Source: Cypionkella aquatica (lineage in GTDB: Bacteria; Pseudomonadota; Alphaproteobacteria; Rhodobacterales; Rhodobacteraceae). From it: a stretch of DNA of 64,000 bases. Below, one piece after another: positions 17,138 to 26,976 of this stretch. The DNA lies in assembly GCF_030161095.1 (NCBI RefSeq), contig NZ_BSPP01000007.1, forward strand, positions 620,920 through 684,919, in the 5' to 3' direction. Made by a program: the position numbers and the translations under genes. Every line of letters begins with the position of its first letter. Position 1 is the first letter of the stretch. The notes beneath the pieces are model-generated. The model was not told the origin of the DNA. It was given only the letters and a program-made list of their open reading frames with translations, and made no database searches.

Positions 17138-18607
17138 ATGAGCTTTACTCTTGCCATCGTCGGCCGCCCCAATGTGGGCAAATCGACGCTTTTTAACCGC
17201 CTTGTCGGGCGCAAGCTGGCGCTGGTCGATGACCAGCCCGGCGTGACCCGCGATTTGCGCGAAGGCGATGCCAAGCTGTTTGATCTGCGCTTTACCGTGA
17301 TCGACACGGCAGGGCTTGAAGAAATCACCGATGACAGCCTGCAGGGCCGCATGCGGCGGCTGACCGAGCGCGCCGTAGATATGGCCGATGTCAGCCTGTT
17401 CGTGATTGATGGCCGCATCGGCGTCACACCTTCGGACGAAACCTTTGCCGACATTCTGCGCAAAAAAGGCGCGCGGGTGATTTTGGCGGTGAACAAGGCC
17501 GAAGGCAAAGCTGGCGATGCGGGCGCGATTGAGGGCTGGAGCCTTGGTCTGGGCGAGCCGTTGCGCATTTCTGCCGAGCATGGCGAAGGCATGGACGATC
17601 TTTACCACATGCTTCTCCCGCTGCAGGGCGAGTTTGCCGAGCGTGAGGCCGAGAATACCCCCGACACCGAAATCGACATCTCGGAAGAAGACGCCGAGTT
17701 GGAGCAGGACGTTGACGCCTTCCGCCCCACCGCCAAGAAACCGCTGCAAATTGCGGTAATCGGGCGGCCCAATGCCGGAAAATCGACGCTGATCAACAAG
17801 ATCCTTGGTTTTGACCGTCTGCTGACCGGACCAGAGGCTGGCATCACCCGCGATGCGATCTCGGTGCGGGCCGAATGGCTGGGCACGCCGATCAAGATTT
17901 TTGACACGGCGGGGATGCGCAAGAAAGCGCGGATCAACGAAAAGCTGGAAAAGCTGTCGGTGTCCGATGGCATCCGCGCAGTGCGCTTCGCCGAAGTGGT
18001 CGTGGTGCTGTTGGATGTTGAAATCCCGTTCGAGGTGCAGGATCTGCGCATCGCTGATTTCGCCGAGACAGAGGGCCGCGCCGTTGTGATCGCCGTCAAC
18101 AAATGGGATCTCGAAGACGAAAAGCAGGAAAAGCTGGCCGAGCTGAAAGAGATGTTCGAGCGTCTTTTGCCGCAGTTGCGCGGTGCGCCGATGATCACGG
18201 TGTCTGGTAAAACCGGGCGCGGCCTTGACCGTCTGCACGATGCCATCCTGAAAGCACACGAAGTCTGGAACCGCCGGATCCCGACCGCACGTCTGAACAC
18301 CTGGCTCGGGGCGATGATCGAATCGCATCCGCCACCGGCTCCGGGCGGGCGGCGCATCAAGGTGCGCTACATGACCCAAGTCAAACAGCGTCCGCCGGGA
18401 TTCATCGCGATGTGCTCGCACCCCGACGATATGCCCGACACCTATCGCCGCTATCTGGTGAACGGTCTGCGCGAGCATTTTGACATGCCCGGCACCCCGA
18501 TCCGCCTGACCTTCCGGGGGCAGGGCGACAAGAACCCGTTCCGCAATCCAAAATTCCACACGCCAAGCCGACTGCGCAAGCACAAGGAAAAGAACACCGG
18601 GCAATAG
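17138..18607 (+). CDS. der: Ribosome biogenesis GTPase Der (EngA)
   Basis: A 489-residue essential GTPase needed for maturation of the 50S subunit. It has two tandem G domains with P-loops GRPNVGKST (residues 9-17) and GRPNAGKST (about 209-217), each with the TKxD-type motif as NKAE and NKWD, an acidic linker between them, and a C-terminal KH-like domain rich in basic residues. The ATG at 17138 gives the canonical [11 protein letters not shown] start, and an upstream in-frame ATG at 17096 is not supported. It follows bamB by 48 nt and is probably in the same operon. Confidence 0.97.
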   Translation: MSFTLAIVGRPNVGKSTLFNRLVGRKLALVDDQPGVTRDLREGDAKLFDLRFTVIDTAGLEEITDDSLQGRMRRLTERAVDMADVSLFVIDGRIGVTPSDETFADILRKKGARVILAVNKAEGKAGDAGAIEGWSLGLGEPLRISAEHGEGMDDLYHMLLPLQGEFAEREAENTPDTEIDISEEDAELEQDVDAFRPTAKKPLQIAVIGRPNAGKSTLINKILGFDRLLTGPEAGITRDAISVRAEWLGTPIKIFDTAGMRKKARINEKLEKLSVSDGIRAVRFAEVVVVLLDVEIPFEVQDLRIADFAETEGRAVVIAVNKWDLEDEKQEKLAELKEMFERLLPQLRGAPMITVSGKTGRGLDRLHDAILKAHEVWNRRIPTARLNTWLGAMIESHPPPAPGGRRIKVRYMTQVKQRPPGFIAMCSHPDDMPDTYRRYLVNGLREHFDMPGTPIRLTFRGQGDKNPFRNPKFHTPSRLRKHKEKNTGQ

Positions 18608-18622
18608 CTTTGCGCGATGTTC

Positions 18623-18657
18623 CCACGCGGCCCCAGACTCGATCCGGGGCGGCGTGG
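18623..18657. terminator. Palindrome between der and the convergent membrane-protein gene
   Basis: Extended hairpin: outer arms CCACGC / GCGTGG and inner arms GCCCC.GA / TC.GGGGC. It has no T-run, so it is either a bidirectional terminator or a member of the CCCCGGACTTGATCCGGGG-type repeats seen again at 25812. It is the only clear structure in the 218-bp convergent gap. Confidence 0.5.
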
Positions 18658-18825
18658 TGCCAATAGGACAGTCGCGCAGGACGATTTTAGCGCAGACTGC
18701 CCTCAGCGGGTGGCGGCTGTTTTCGCCTCTGCAGACAAAATACCACAATATGTTGTGGTTTTACCCTGCTATCCTGAGGAAAAGCACAAGTGTGTCCCCG
18801 CTGGGACAAAATTTGCAGCCTCAGA

Positions 18826-19539
18826 TCAGCTGATCCGCCCGCGCAGCGACACCAGCGTGACACAGGCCATGATCACCGCCCCAGCCAGTGCTGCATAAGC
18901 CACGGTCGCATTGCTGCCCCAGCTTTTGACGACAATCCCGACAATCGCCCAAACAATTGTTGCGCCGTAAATCGGCATGCGCGGCCGCTTGATCTGAATG
19001 GCAATCGCAACCACCAACACCAAGCCCAGCATCGCCAGCGCGGCTGTGGTATCGGGCAAAATGCCATATCCCGCGATGATCACCCCGGTTGAGACTGCCG
19101 ATGCCGCCGTCAACCAGCCCGCATAAATCGCAAGAGGTGCCGCCAGCAGCCAACGATCCTGCACAGGGTCGGCGACCAAATAGGCATAAATCGCCGTCGC
19201 CGCCATGACGACAATCGCCACCGCCGCAGGGATTGGCGCCGCCACCGCAATGGCAAGCCACACCGTGCCCAGCAGAACCGAAACCGTCAGCGCCAGCGCA
19301 GGCCGGATGAATGCCGCATCCCCGCGCCGCTTGATCAGCCCAAAGCCAGCATGTGCGATCAGCCACAGATAGATGAGCCCCCAGATCGCAAACGCATAGC
19401 CCGCAGGCTGCACGCTGGGTTGGGCGATCTGCACCGGAAACGTCGCGGGGTCATACCCCCGGAAGGACGGTGTGAAAGCCGGGGCTACGGCAAAGGCCAG
19501 CGTGGCCAAAAGCAGGGCGGGTTGGATGATGCGTTTCAT
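18826..19539 (-). CDS. TspO/MBR-like integral membrane protein
   Basis: A 237-residue protein with about six to seven hydrophobic helices. PAGYAFAIWGLIYLWL and PLAIYAGWLTAAS resemble motifs of the larger proteins labelled tryptophan-rich sensory or TspO/MBR-related, which are longer than the 150-160-residue TspO proper. TspO relatives bind tetrapyrroles and affect photosynthesis-gene regulation in Rhodobacter, but that role should not be transferred to this longer group. It stands alone between der and serS. Function uncertain. Confidence 0.6.
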   Translation of the reverse strand: MKRIIQPALLLATLAFAVAPAFTPSFRGYDPATFPVQIAQPSVQPAGYAFAIWGLIYLWLIAHAGFGLIKRRGDAAFIRPALALTVSVLLGTVWLAIAVAAPIPAAVAIVVMAATAIYAYLVADPVQDRWLLAAPLAIYAGWLTAASAVSTGVIIAGYGILPDTTAALAMLGLVLVVAIAIQIKRPRMPIYGATIVWAIVGIVVKSWGSNATVAYAALAGAVIMACVTLVSLRGRIS

Positions 19540-19569
19540 ACCTTTAATACGCCTGAGCCGGGGTTTGGT

Positions 19570-20859
19570 TCACTCCAAAACGCCCGCCGCCGAAATTCTG
19601 GTTTTGCCGCGCAGATAGGGGTGCAGGACCGCAGGCAGATCAACCGAACCATCAGCCTGCTGGCCATTCTCCAGCACCGCGATCAGGCAGCGCCCCACCG
19701 CAAGGCCCGAGCCGTTCAGCGTCGCCACGAAATCAGGCTTGCCGCCCGGCACCTTGAAGCGCGCATTCATCCGGCGGGCTTGGAACTGGCCGCAGGTCGA
19801 TACGCTCGAAATCTCACGATACTTGTTCTGCCCCGGCAGCCATGCTTCAAGGTCATGGGTTTTCTGCGCGCCAAAGCCCATGTCACCCGTGCAAAGCACG
19901 ATGGTGCGGTAAGGGATCTCCAGCTTTTCCAGAATGGCCTGCGCGCAGTTGGTCATCCGCTCATGCTCGGCCAGCGCCGTGTCGGGGGTGCAAATCGTCA
20001 CCATCTCGACCTTTTCAAACTGGTGCTGGCGCAGCATGCCGCTGGTGTCCTTACCAGCAGAGCCCGCTTCCGAGCGGAAGCATTGCGTATGCGCGGTCAT
20101 GCGGATCGGCAGCGCCGCTTCTTCCAGCACATCCCCGGCAACCGAATTGGTCAGCGTGACTTCCGATGTCGGGATCAGCCACCAGCCATTTGTGGTCTGA
20201 TAGCTGTCCTCGGCGAATTTTGGCAGCTGGTTGGTGCCATACATCGCATCTTCTTTGACCAGAACCGGGGTCCATGTCTCTTGCAGGCCATGCTCTTCGA
20301 TATGGGTATCCAGCATGAACTGCGCCAATGCGCGGTGAACCCGGATCACGGCACCTTTCAGCACCACAAAACGCGCGCCCGACAGTTTGGCGGCGGTTTC
20401 AAAATCCATACCCGGCTTGACGCCAGCGATGTCGAAATGTTCCAGCGGGGTGAAGTCGAAGTTGCGCGGCGCGCCCCAGCGGTGGATCTCGACATTGTCA
20501 TCCTCATCCGCGCCATCCGGGATTTCAGCCAGCGGCAGGTTGGGCAGGCCCATCAGAACGTCGCGCAGCTGGGAATCCAGGGCTTCGGCTTCGGCACTCA
20601 TCGCGGCAGTTTCGGATTTCTTCTCGGCCACCAAGGCGCGCAAACGGTTGAATTCGGCATCATCGCCGCGCCCTTTGGCGGCACCGGCCTCTTTCGAGGC
20701 GGCATTCTGTGCGGCGGTTGCGGTTTCGGCGGCGAGAATTTTCGCCCGGCGCGCGCTGTCGAGTTTAAGGATTTCGTCCGAGACGCCCGACAGGCCACGG
20801 CGTTCGAGGGCGGCTTCAAAAGCGGCGGGATTCTCTCGGATGGCGCGGATGTCGTGCAT
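19570..20859 (-). CDS. serS: Seryl-tRNA synthetase
   Basis: A 429-residue class II synthetase. The N-terminal coiled-coil arm (about residues 20-110, heptads of Ala/Glu/Lys) binds the long variable arm of tRNA-Ser. The catalytic core holds motif 2 around [18 protein letters not shown] and motif 3 [18 protein letters not shown]. Length and the N-terminus [11 protein letters not shown] are canonical. It charges tRNA-Ser and tRNA-Sec with serine. Confidence 0.98.
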   Translation of the reverse strand: MHDIRAIRENPAAFEAALERRGLSGVSDEILKLDSARRAKILAAETATAAQNAASKEAGAAKGRGDDAEFNRLRALVAEKKSETAAMSAEAEALDSQLRDVLMGLPNLPLAEIPDGADEDDNVEIHRWGAPRNFDFTPLEHFDIAGVKPGMDFETAAKLSGARFVVLKGAVIRVHRALAQFMLDTHIEEHGLQETWTPVLVKEDAMYGTNQLPKFAEDSYQTTNGWWLIPTSEVTLTNSVAGDVLEEAALPIRMTAHTQCFRSEAGSAGKDTSGMLRQHQFEKVEMVTICTPDTALAEHERMTNCAQAILEKLEIPYRTIVLCTGDMGFGAQKTHDLEAWLPGQNKYREISSVSTCGQFQARRMNARFKVPGGKPDFVATLNGSGLAVGRCLIAVLENGQQADGSVDLPAVLHPYLRGKTRISAAGVLE

Positions 20860-21154
20860 GATTGCCCTCTTGAAATCAGATTGGGCTGGTTATGCCTGAT
20901 TTGACCGCCAAGGGGAAGGGAGGCCATCCACCTGCCTGAAACCCTGCAACCTCGCCCAGATCAAAGGCTATTGGGCATCGCGTTCAGGCTGTGGGGCAGC
21001 ATGATGATCTCATTTCTGTGCAACTTCCCAAGCGCGACCAACGTAGTGCCCAAGGCAACCCTGTAGCGTGTTTTGTAAACGCAGAGTTGCCGAAGTTGCT
21101 CTATGCGCAACGGTGGGATTAGGCTAAGGCCGTTCAATAGGCGCGGGGCAGAGT
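20860..21154. other. Divergent intergenic region serS / acyltransferase
   Basis: 295 bp between two divergent genes. The part next to the acyltransferase is less GC-rich. I see no convincing operator, hairpin or small gene in it, and it presumably holds both promoters. Confidence 0.5.
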
Positions 21155-22075
21155 GTGGCACAAGCAATAATAAAGCAGGGATACAAGCGGTCTGTGGACC
21201 TTGCGCGGTTCGTGGCCGCCTTTGGCATTGTCTGGGACCATGCCCGCGCGCCCTATGCTGATATTGGCTACACAGCGCTTGCGCTGTTTCTGGTGCTGAC
21301 CTCTTATCTTGCGGTGGGTTCATTTGAACGCTCGGACGGCAAGGCGTTCTGGCTGTCGCGGGCGCAGCGGATTGCGCTGCCGTGGCTGTTCTGGTGCGTC
21401 TTCTTCCGTGTGGTCTATGAAGTTATCTCGGATGAGCCGTTTCATCTGTTGTCAGACCCTTGGACGCTGCTGATCGGGCCGTCGATCCATCTGTGGTTCT
21501 TGCCGTTTGTGATGATTTTTCTGGTCACAATTCCGTGGATTTCGCGGTTTATCGACCGACCGCTGCGAATGTACAGCGCCGCCGTGCTGCTGGTCGTGGT
21601 GTCGATCCCGCTGGGACTTTTGCATGCCAAGCTCGCCGCGACGGCATGGTTCATCAACCCGAACGGCTTTCCACAACCGCTGCCGCAGTGGTTTTTCTCT
21701 TTGCCGTTGTTCTGGTTTGGCGCGGTTCTGGCGGTCGGCAAACGGATGGGGCTGGTTTGGCCGGTAATTGCGGCGGCGGCGGTGGTCAGTGGATTGTTGT
21801 ATTGGCGCAGCCCGGAATTTGCCTCGGTGCAGATGATACTGGTGGCGGTGATTTTTGAAATTGTCTGGCGTATCAACATCAAAGGCACTTGGCCGACATG
21901 GTTGGCAGGCTTTGCCTTTGGCATTTATCTGCTGCATCCGGCGACCATGCTGGTGGCGTTCAAGCTGTTTTCCGACACAGTGGATCGCAGTTTTGCCGCG
22001 ATTTTTGCCTTTGCTTTGGCTTGGGCGCTGACGGCTGTGTTGCAAAGGGTGCCGTGGGTGCAGCGGTTTTTGTAA
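21155..22075 (+). CDS. Acyltransferase 3-family membrane protein
   Basis: A 306-residue multi-pass protein of the acyltransferase 3 (OafA/exopolysaccharide) type, with about ten hydrophobic segments. The N-terminus KRSVDLARFVAAFGIVWDHAR fits the family's first helix with its conserved histidine, and LSRAQRIALPWLFW is the usual R-x-x-R-I-x-x-P segment. Members transfer acetyl or other acyl groups to surface sugars or lipids. The start is GTG at 21155 after GGGGCAGA. It stands alone with no polysaccharide genes nearby, so the substrate is unknown. Confidence 0.8.
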   Translation: MAQAIIKQGYKRSVDLARFVAAFGIVWDHARAPYADIGYTALALFLVLTSYLAVGSFERSDGKAFWLSRAQRIALPWLFWCVFFRVVYEVISDEPFHLLSDPWTLLIGPSIHLWFLPFVMIFLVTIPWISRFIDRPLRMYSAAVLLVVVSIPLGLLHAKLAATAWFINPNGFPQPLPQWFFSLPLFWFGAVLAVGKRMGLVWPVIAAAAVVSGLLYWRSPEFASVQMILVAVIFEIVWRINIKGTWPTWLAGFAFGIYLLHPATMLVAFKLFSDTVDRSFAAIFAFALAWALTAVLQRVPWVQRFL

Positions 22076-22345
22076 GGCCGCGCTGGTGGTGCTGTCGGAT
22101 CGAGGGTTTCACACCCTCCGCTTCGATGTGTCTTCGCTCTTTCAGAGCAAACAAACATCTTCGCACCCGTGGGATATTTTTGAACAGATGAAAAATTTTA
22201 GGTAAAGTTCGGCGATTTATCGCGGTTGGGGCTGTAAGCGGCGGTCGGGCCACTTAGATCGGCCTTGCCTTGCCTATCTGCCGCAGCGCGGATAGGGTGC
22301 CCGCCGACAAATCAGGGGAAATAGCCCCTATAAGAAAGGACTTCC

Positions 22346-22678
22346 ATGTTCGTGACCCCCGCTTTCGCGCAAACCGCTGGTGCTGCTGGCGCAGGCTCGG
22401 CCTTCGCTTCGTTCCTGCCTTTGGTGCTGATCTTCGCAATCATGTATTTTCTGCTGATCCGTCCGCAGCAAAAGAAGATGAAGGATCTGAAGGCGATGGT
22501 CGACGGCTTGCGCCGGGGCGATCAGGTGCTGACCCAAGGCGGCATCATCGGCAAGGTGACCAAGGTTGGCGATGATGGCGTGCTTGAGGTCGAGATTGCC
22601 GAAGGCGTGAAAGTGAAAATGCCGCGCCACACCATCGCGCAAGTGATGAATAAAACCGAGCCTGCCAAAGCAGCTTAA
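22346..22678 (+). CDS. yajC: Sec translocon accessory protein YajC
   Basis: A 110-residue inner-membrane protein with one N-terminal helix (FLPLVLIFAIMYFLLIRPQQ) followed by the family signature KKMKDLKAMVDGLRRGDQV and a small beta-rich cytoplasmic domain. It associates with SecDF to assist protein export. An AAGGA site precedes the ATG. It starts a collinear run yajC-secD-secF-Mth938-like, the usual alphaproteobacterial order. Confidence 0.96.
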   Translation: MFVTPAFAQTAGAAGAGSAFASFLPLVLIFAIMYFLLIRPQQKKMKDLKAMVDGLRRGDQVLTQGGIIGKVTKVGDDGVLEVEIAEGVKVKMPRHTIAQVMNKTEPAKAA

Positions 22679-22725
22679 GGCTTGTTTCGATTGCACTGCG
22701 CCCGATCCTGAACCCGAGACACAAC

Positions 22726-24396
22726 ATGATGCTCTATTCGCCGCTGTGGAAGCGCCTTTTGATCCTTGCGCTATGCGCTTGGGGGATTTTGGGCGCGCTG
22801 CCAAATATGTTCTACACCAAAGTTGAGGCGCATAATGATGCGGTCTCGGCCATTGAGGCTGCTGCTGGGGTCGCGACGCCCGAGCAGACAGCGGCGCTGG
22901 CCGAATGGCCGTCTTATGTGCCCTCGGCTTTGGTCAATCTGGGGCTGGATCTGCGCGGCGGTGCGCATCTGCTGGCAGAGGTTCAGGTTTCGGACGTTTA
23001 TGCGCAGCGCATCGACAGTCTGTGGCCGGATGTGCGCGATGCTTTGCGGGATGTGCGCGATCAGGTTGGGGCGGTGCGGCGGATGCCGTCGGTGCCGGGC
23101 GTGTTGCGGGTGTCGGTGGGCAATGCCGATGGCATGGCTGCGGCAGTGGCTGCGGTGCAGGCTTTGGCCACACCCGTGGTCAGCCTGACAGGTGTGGGCC
23201 AGAACGATCTGGAGGTCACCACCGAGGGCCAAGAGATTGTGGTGCAGCTTTCAGAGCCCGAGCGGGTGGCGACGGATACCCGCACCATGCAGCAAAGTCT
23301 GGAAATCATTCGCCGCCGTGTCGATGCGGTTGGCACGCGCGAGCCGACCATTCAGCGCGAAGGCACCGACCGGATTTTGATTCAGGTGCCGGGTTTGGGT
23401 TCGGCCGCTGAATTGAAGGCGATCATTGGCACCACGGCAAAGCTGACGTTCAACACCGTGATTGGGCGCACCACCAATCCGGCGGCTGATCCGGGTGCGC
23501 GCAATTCGCTGCTGGCCTCGTCGGATGAGAAAGACGTCTACTACATCGTCGCCGATGAGCCTGTGGTGTCGGGCGAGGAATTGACCGATGCGCAGCCATC
23601 GTTTGACCAGAACGGCCGGCCTGCGGTCAGCTTCAAGTTCAACGTATCGGGCGCGCGGAAGTTTGGAGAATATACCTCGGCCAATATCGGCCAACCGTTT
23701 GCGATTGTGCTGGATGACAAGGTGATCTCGGCGCCGACGATCCAAAGCGCCATTCAGGGTGGTTCGGGCATCATCACCGGCAGTTTCACCACCGAAGAAT
23801 CGACCAATCTCGCTGTTCTGCTGCGGGCGGGGGCGTTGCCTGCGAAGATGAATTTCCTTGAGGAGCGCACAATCGGGCCGGAACTGGGTCAAGACAGCAT
23901 TGATGCGGGCAAGACGGCGGCGATCATCGGTATGGTGGCGGTGTCGCTGTTCATGTTTGCTTCGTATGGGCTGTTCGGGCTGTTTGCGAATGTGGCCTTG
24001 GTGATCAACATGGCGCTGATTTTCGCGGTACTTTCGGCGATTGGTGGCACACTGACGCTGCCGGGGATCGCCGGGATCGTGTTGACGATTGGTATGGCCG
24101 TCGATGCCAACGTGCTGGTCTATGAGCGTATCCGAGAGGAATTGCGCATCCACAAAACCACGGCGCGGGCGATTGAGATTGGCTATGAGCGGGCGATGTC
24201 GGCGATTGTTGACGCCAACATCACCACTTTGATCACCGCCGCCGTGCTGTTTTTCCTGGGCGCGGGGCCTGTGCGCGGCTTTGCGGTGACTTTGGGGATC
24301 GGCATTGTCACCTCGGTGTTTACCGCGCTGTGGGTGACGCGCTTCATCATCTCGGTCTGGTTCAACTGGCGTCAGCCTAAAGAAATCGTGGTTTAA
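22726..24396 (+). CDS. secD: Protein translocase subunit SecD
   Basis: A 556-residue RND-like membrane protein that, with SecF, uses the proton gradient to pull proteins through SecYEG. It has one N-terminal helix, a large periplasmic P1 region (LGLDLRGGAHLLAEV near the start), and five C-terminal helices containing GLFGLFANVALVINMALIFAV and VYERIREEL. Length is normal. MMLYSP offers two adjacent ATGs. The gap to secF is 11 nt with AAGGAG in it. Confidence 0.97.
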   Translation: MMLYSPLWKRLLILALCAWGILGALPNMFYTKVEAHNDAVSAIEAAAGVATPEQTAALAEWPSYVPSALVNLGLDLRGGAHLLAEVQVSDVYAQRIDSLWPDVRDALRDVRDQVGAVRRMPSVPGVLRVSVGNADGMAAAVAAVQALATPVVSLTGVGQNDLEVTTEGQEIVVQLSEPERVATDTRTMQQSLEIIRRRVDAVGTREPTIQREGTDRILIQVPGLGSAAELKAIIGTTAKLTFNTVIGRTTNPAADPGARNSLLASSDEKDVYYIVADEPVVSGEELTDAQPSFDQNGRPAVSFKFNVSGARKFGEYTSANIGQPFAIVLDDKVISAPTIQSAIQGGSGIITGSFTTEESTNLAVLLRAGALPAKMNFLEERTIGPELGQDSIDAGKTAAIIGMVAVSLFMFASYGLFGLFANVALVINMALIFAVLSAIGGTLTLPGIAGIVLTIGMAVDANVLVYERIREELRIHKTTARAIEIGYERAMSAIVDANITTLITAAVLFFLGAGPVRGFAVTLGIGIVTSVFTALWVTRFIISVWFNWRQPKEIVV

Positions 24397-24407
24397 GGAG
24401 AAATCTG

Positions 24408-25385
24408 ATGGCTTGGCGTTTGCGACTTGCACCCGAGAAAACCAACTTCGACTTTTTCCGCCACCAATGGCTGACCTTTGGCGGTTCTATCCTGCTGATG
24501 CTGGCGGCGTTCCTGTTCTGGGGCACCGAAGGGCTGAACTACGGCATCGACTTTAAGGGCGGCACCACGTTGCGCACCGATTCCTCGCAGGCGGTGGATG
24601 TTGGTGGCTATCGCACAGCGCTGGAAGGGCTGCCGCTGGGTGATGTGGTGATCACCGAAGTGTTCGACCCGTCGTTCCGGGCCGATCAGCATGTGGCGAT
24701 GATCCGGATATCCTCGGCTGATAGCGACGAGGCGGTCAGTGAGGATGGGCTGGCGCAGGTGAAAGCCGCGCTGAGCAGCTATGATCCGGCGATCAAGTTT
24801 GTATCCGAAGAAACCGTCGGGCCGAAAGTGTCGGGCGAGCTGGTGTATAGCTCGGTTCTGGCGGTGGCGGTGACTTCGATCGGCATCATGCTGTATATCT
24901 GGATGCGGTTCGAATGGCAGTTTGCTTTGGGCGGCGTTCTGGCGCTGCTGCATGACGTGTTCATCACCGTCGGGATTTTCGCGTTTTTCCAGATCAAGTT
25001 TGACCTGACCATCGTGGCGGCTTTGCTGACCATTCTGGGCTATTCGATCAACGATACCGTGGTGGTGTTTGACCGATTGCGCGAGAATTTGGTCAAATAC
25101 AAAACCATGCCGCTGCGGGATGTGATGAACCTGTCGGTGAACGAAACTCTCAGCCGGACGCTGATGACCTCGATCACCACCTTGATTGCGGTGGGCTCGA
25201 TGATGGTGTTTGGCGGCGATGTGATCCGCGGCTTTTCATTCGCGATCTTCATGGGGGTTCTGCTGGGCACGTATTCCTCGGTGTATGTGGCGAAGAACAT
25301 CGTGTTGATGATTGGCCTTGATCGCAGCGAAAAGCCGAAAGGCGGCAAGCCTTCCGATCACGAATTCGCCAATATCGAGGCGTAA
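24408..25385 (+). CDS. secF: Protein translocase subunit SecF
   Basis: A 325-residue partner of SecD with six membrane helices. Family signatures are GIDFKGGTTLRT near the first helix, ALLTILGYSINDTVVVFDRLREN in the middle, and LSRTLMTSITTLIAV. A strong AAGGAG lies in the 11-nt gap after secD. It sits in the yajC-secD-secF operon. Confidence 0.97.
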   Translation: MAWRLRLAPEKTNFDFFRHQWLTFGGSILLMLAAFLFWGTEGLNYGIDFKGGTTLRTDSSQAVDVGGYRTALEGLPLGDVVITEVFDPSFRADQHVAMIRISSADSDEAVSEDGLAQVKAALSSYDPAIKFVSEETVGPKVSGELVYSSVLAVAVTSIGIMLYIWMRFEWQFALGGVLALLHDVFITVGIFAFFQIKFDLTIVAALLTILGYSINDTVVVFDRLRENLVKYKTMPLRDVMNLSVNETLSRTLMTSITTLIAVGSMMVFGGDVIRGFSFAIFMGVLLGTYSSVYVAKNIVLMIGLDRSEKPKGGKPSDHEFANIEA

Positions 25386-25448
25386 ATGTTTGGGTGCAGC
25401 CTTTCGGGCTGCACAACCGGGAAACCTTTTGCCTGAAAGGCTTTTGAT

Positions 25449-25802
25449 ATGCGCCTGACCGAGATCACCTATGGCTCTGCCTTGGCGATTGAAGGGTATG
25501 GGCCGGGGTTTTTCCGGGTCGGTAGCCATGTTCTGCGGGGGGCAACCCTAATCACGCCGTGGGACGCTGGGGCGTGGGGCGGCTTCGACGATCTGGCGGG
25601 GCCACTCTCGTTGGTGGGCAAGATCGACGTTTTACTGCTGGGGCTGGGCGCAGACATTGCCGTGGTGCCGAAAGCGTTCCGGCAGGCGTTAGAGGATCAG
25701 GGCATCGGTGTCGAACCGATGAACACCCCCGCCGCGTGCCGGACCTATAACGTGCTATTGGGCGAGGGCCGCCGGATTGCTGCGGCGGTGCTGGCCGTTT
25801 GA
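25449..25802 (+). CDS. Mth938-like domain (DUF498) protein
   Basis: A 117-residue protein of the Mth938/NDUFAF3 family, with the conserved glycine-rich core DVLLLGLGADIAVVPKAF and IGVEPMNTPAACRTYNVLLGEGR. The eukaryotic relative helps assemble respiratory complex I. The bacterial role is not established. It follows secF in many Rhodobacterales genomes and here closes the sec run, facing a convergent aldo/keto reductase. Confidence 0.88.
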   Translation: MRLTEITYGSALAIEGYGPGFFRVGSHVLRGATLITPWDAGAWGGFDDLAGPLSLVGKIDVLLLGLGADIAVVPKAFRQALEDQGIGVEPMNTPAACRTYNVLLGEGRRIAAAVLAV

Positions 25803-25811
25803 TCCCAAGCC

Positions 25812-25877
25812 GCCCCGGACTTGATCCGGGGCCTCGTGTGATAGGACGCGCCGCCCCAGATCATCTCTGGGGCGGCG
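25812..25877. terminator. Two palindromes between convergent genes
   Basis: First palindrome at 25812-25832, with arms GCCCCGGA / TCCGGGGC. The second at 25849-25877 has 12-bp arms CGCCGCCCCAGA / TCTGGGGCGGCG around TCATC. There is no T-run on either side. The location between the Mth938-like gene and the aldo/keto reductase fits a bidirectional terminator. The first resembles the palindrome after der. Confidence 0.55.
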
Positions 25878-25883
25878 TTGAAA

Positions 25884-26876
25884 TTACCAAAGCGCGTGAA
25901 CGTGTGGCGCGATCAGGCGCGTGTAAATCTCACGCGCTTTTTCCATGGTTGCGGGCGAAAGCGCTGCCAAAGCATCAGCTTTCGCATTGGCCTCAGCTTG
26001 CGCCGGTGATTTTGCACCGGGGATCACCACAGTTACAGCCTCTTCCATCAAGATCCAGCGCAGCGCAAATTCGGCCATCGTGGCCCCTTGCGGGACCAGC
26101 GGGCGCAATTCTTCGACCGCCTCTAGCGCCACATCATAGGGCACGCCTGAGAAAGTCTCACCCTTGTCAAACGCCTCGCCGTTGCGGTTGAAACTGCGGT
26201 GATCGTCGGCAGCAAACTGGCTTTGTGCCGACATTTTGCCAGTCAGCAGACCAGAGGCCAGCGGCACCCGCACGATCACCGCGATGTTTTGCGCGCGGGC
26301 GGCTTTGAAGAACACCTCGGCGGGGCGCTGGCGCAAAAGGTTGTAGATGATCTGCACCGAGACCACGCCGGGATTCTTGATCGCCTCCATCGCCTCGGCA
26401 ATGGTTTCGACCGAAACGCCATAATTGGCGATCTTGCCTTTGGCTTTGATCTCATCCAGCGCCGCGAACATCGCAGGGTTGCTGTATACCGGGGTTGGCG
26501 GGCAATGCAGCTGCACCAGATCAAGGCACTCAACGCCAAGGTTCTGCAAGCTGCGGTCGATGAACGATTCTATCGCCGCACCTGTATAGGCCTCGGCGGT
26601 ATGCGGGTTCAGGCGGCGGCCCGCTTTGGTGGCGACAAAGGGACGGGTGCCGGGACGTTCGGCCAGAACCTCGCGGATGATGCGCTCTGATCTGCCATCG
26701 CCGTACACGTCGGCCGTGTCGATGACCTGCACACCGGCATCAAGGCTGGCGTGCAGCGCGGCCTTGGCGTCGTCATGGCTGACTTCGCCCCAAGTGCCGC
26801 CAATGGCCCAAGCGCCAAAGCCCAGCCGGGTGGTGGTTTTGCCAGTCTGGCCAAAAATCGTGGTTGATAGGGTCAT
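25884..26876 (-). CDS. Aldo/keto reductase
   Basis: A 330-residue NAD(P)H-dependent oxidoreductase with a TIM-barrel fold. The catalytic tetrad is visible: Asp and Tyr in IDTADVYGDGRSE, Lys in VATKAGRR and His in DLVQLHCPP. The C-terminal GAKSPAQAEANAKA region is a typical phosphate-binding segment. The ATG at 26876 is preceded by a perfect AGGAGG; a longer in-frame start at 26927 would overlap the ccm promoter region. It sits inverted between the sec and ccm runs that are contiguous in many relatives. Substrate unknown. Confidence 0.92.
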   Translation of the reverse strand: MTLSTTIFGQTGKTTTRLGFGAWAIGGTWGEVSHDDAKAALHASLDAGVQVIDTADVYGDGRSERIIREVLAERPGTRPFVATKAGRRLNPHTAEAYTGAAIESFIDRSLQNLGVECLDLVQLHCPPTPVYSNPAMFAALDEIKAKGKIANYGVSVETIAEAMEAIKNPGVVSVQIIYNLLRQRPAEVFFKAARAQNIAVIVRVPLASGLLTGKMSAQSQFAADDHRSFNRNGEAFDKGETFSGVPYDVALEAVEELRPLVPQGATMAEFALRWILMEEAVTVVIPGAKSPAQAEANAKADALAALSPATMEKAREIYTRLIAPHVHALW

Positions 26877-26976
26877 GATATCCTCCTGCTTGCGGCAGAT
26901 ATAGGGCGTTCTGGGCGAATGGGCCATGGCGTCGCAGGGTCTTTTCGCAATCGCCGCGATGCGTTAGGGGTGAGGT

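Noticed and set aside
16193-18748. An 851-residue open frame on the minus strand across bamB and der
   Set aside because: It is the antisense of two clearly coding, conserved genes; long antisense frames are expected at high GC. The translation shows no domain.
19351-20904. A 517-residue plus-strand frame across serS
   Set aside because: Antisense of seryl-tRNA synthetase, whose class II motifs are complete.
22076-22345. A possible third CCTCCGGCGGG-type element before yajC
   Set aside because: Only a degenerate half (CCCGTGGGATATTTTTGAACAGATGAA) and a small hairpin GAGGGT/ACCCTC are visible; there is no paired arm.
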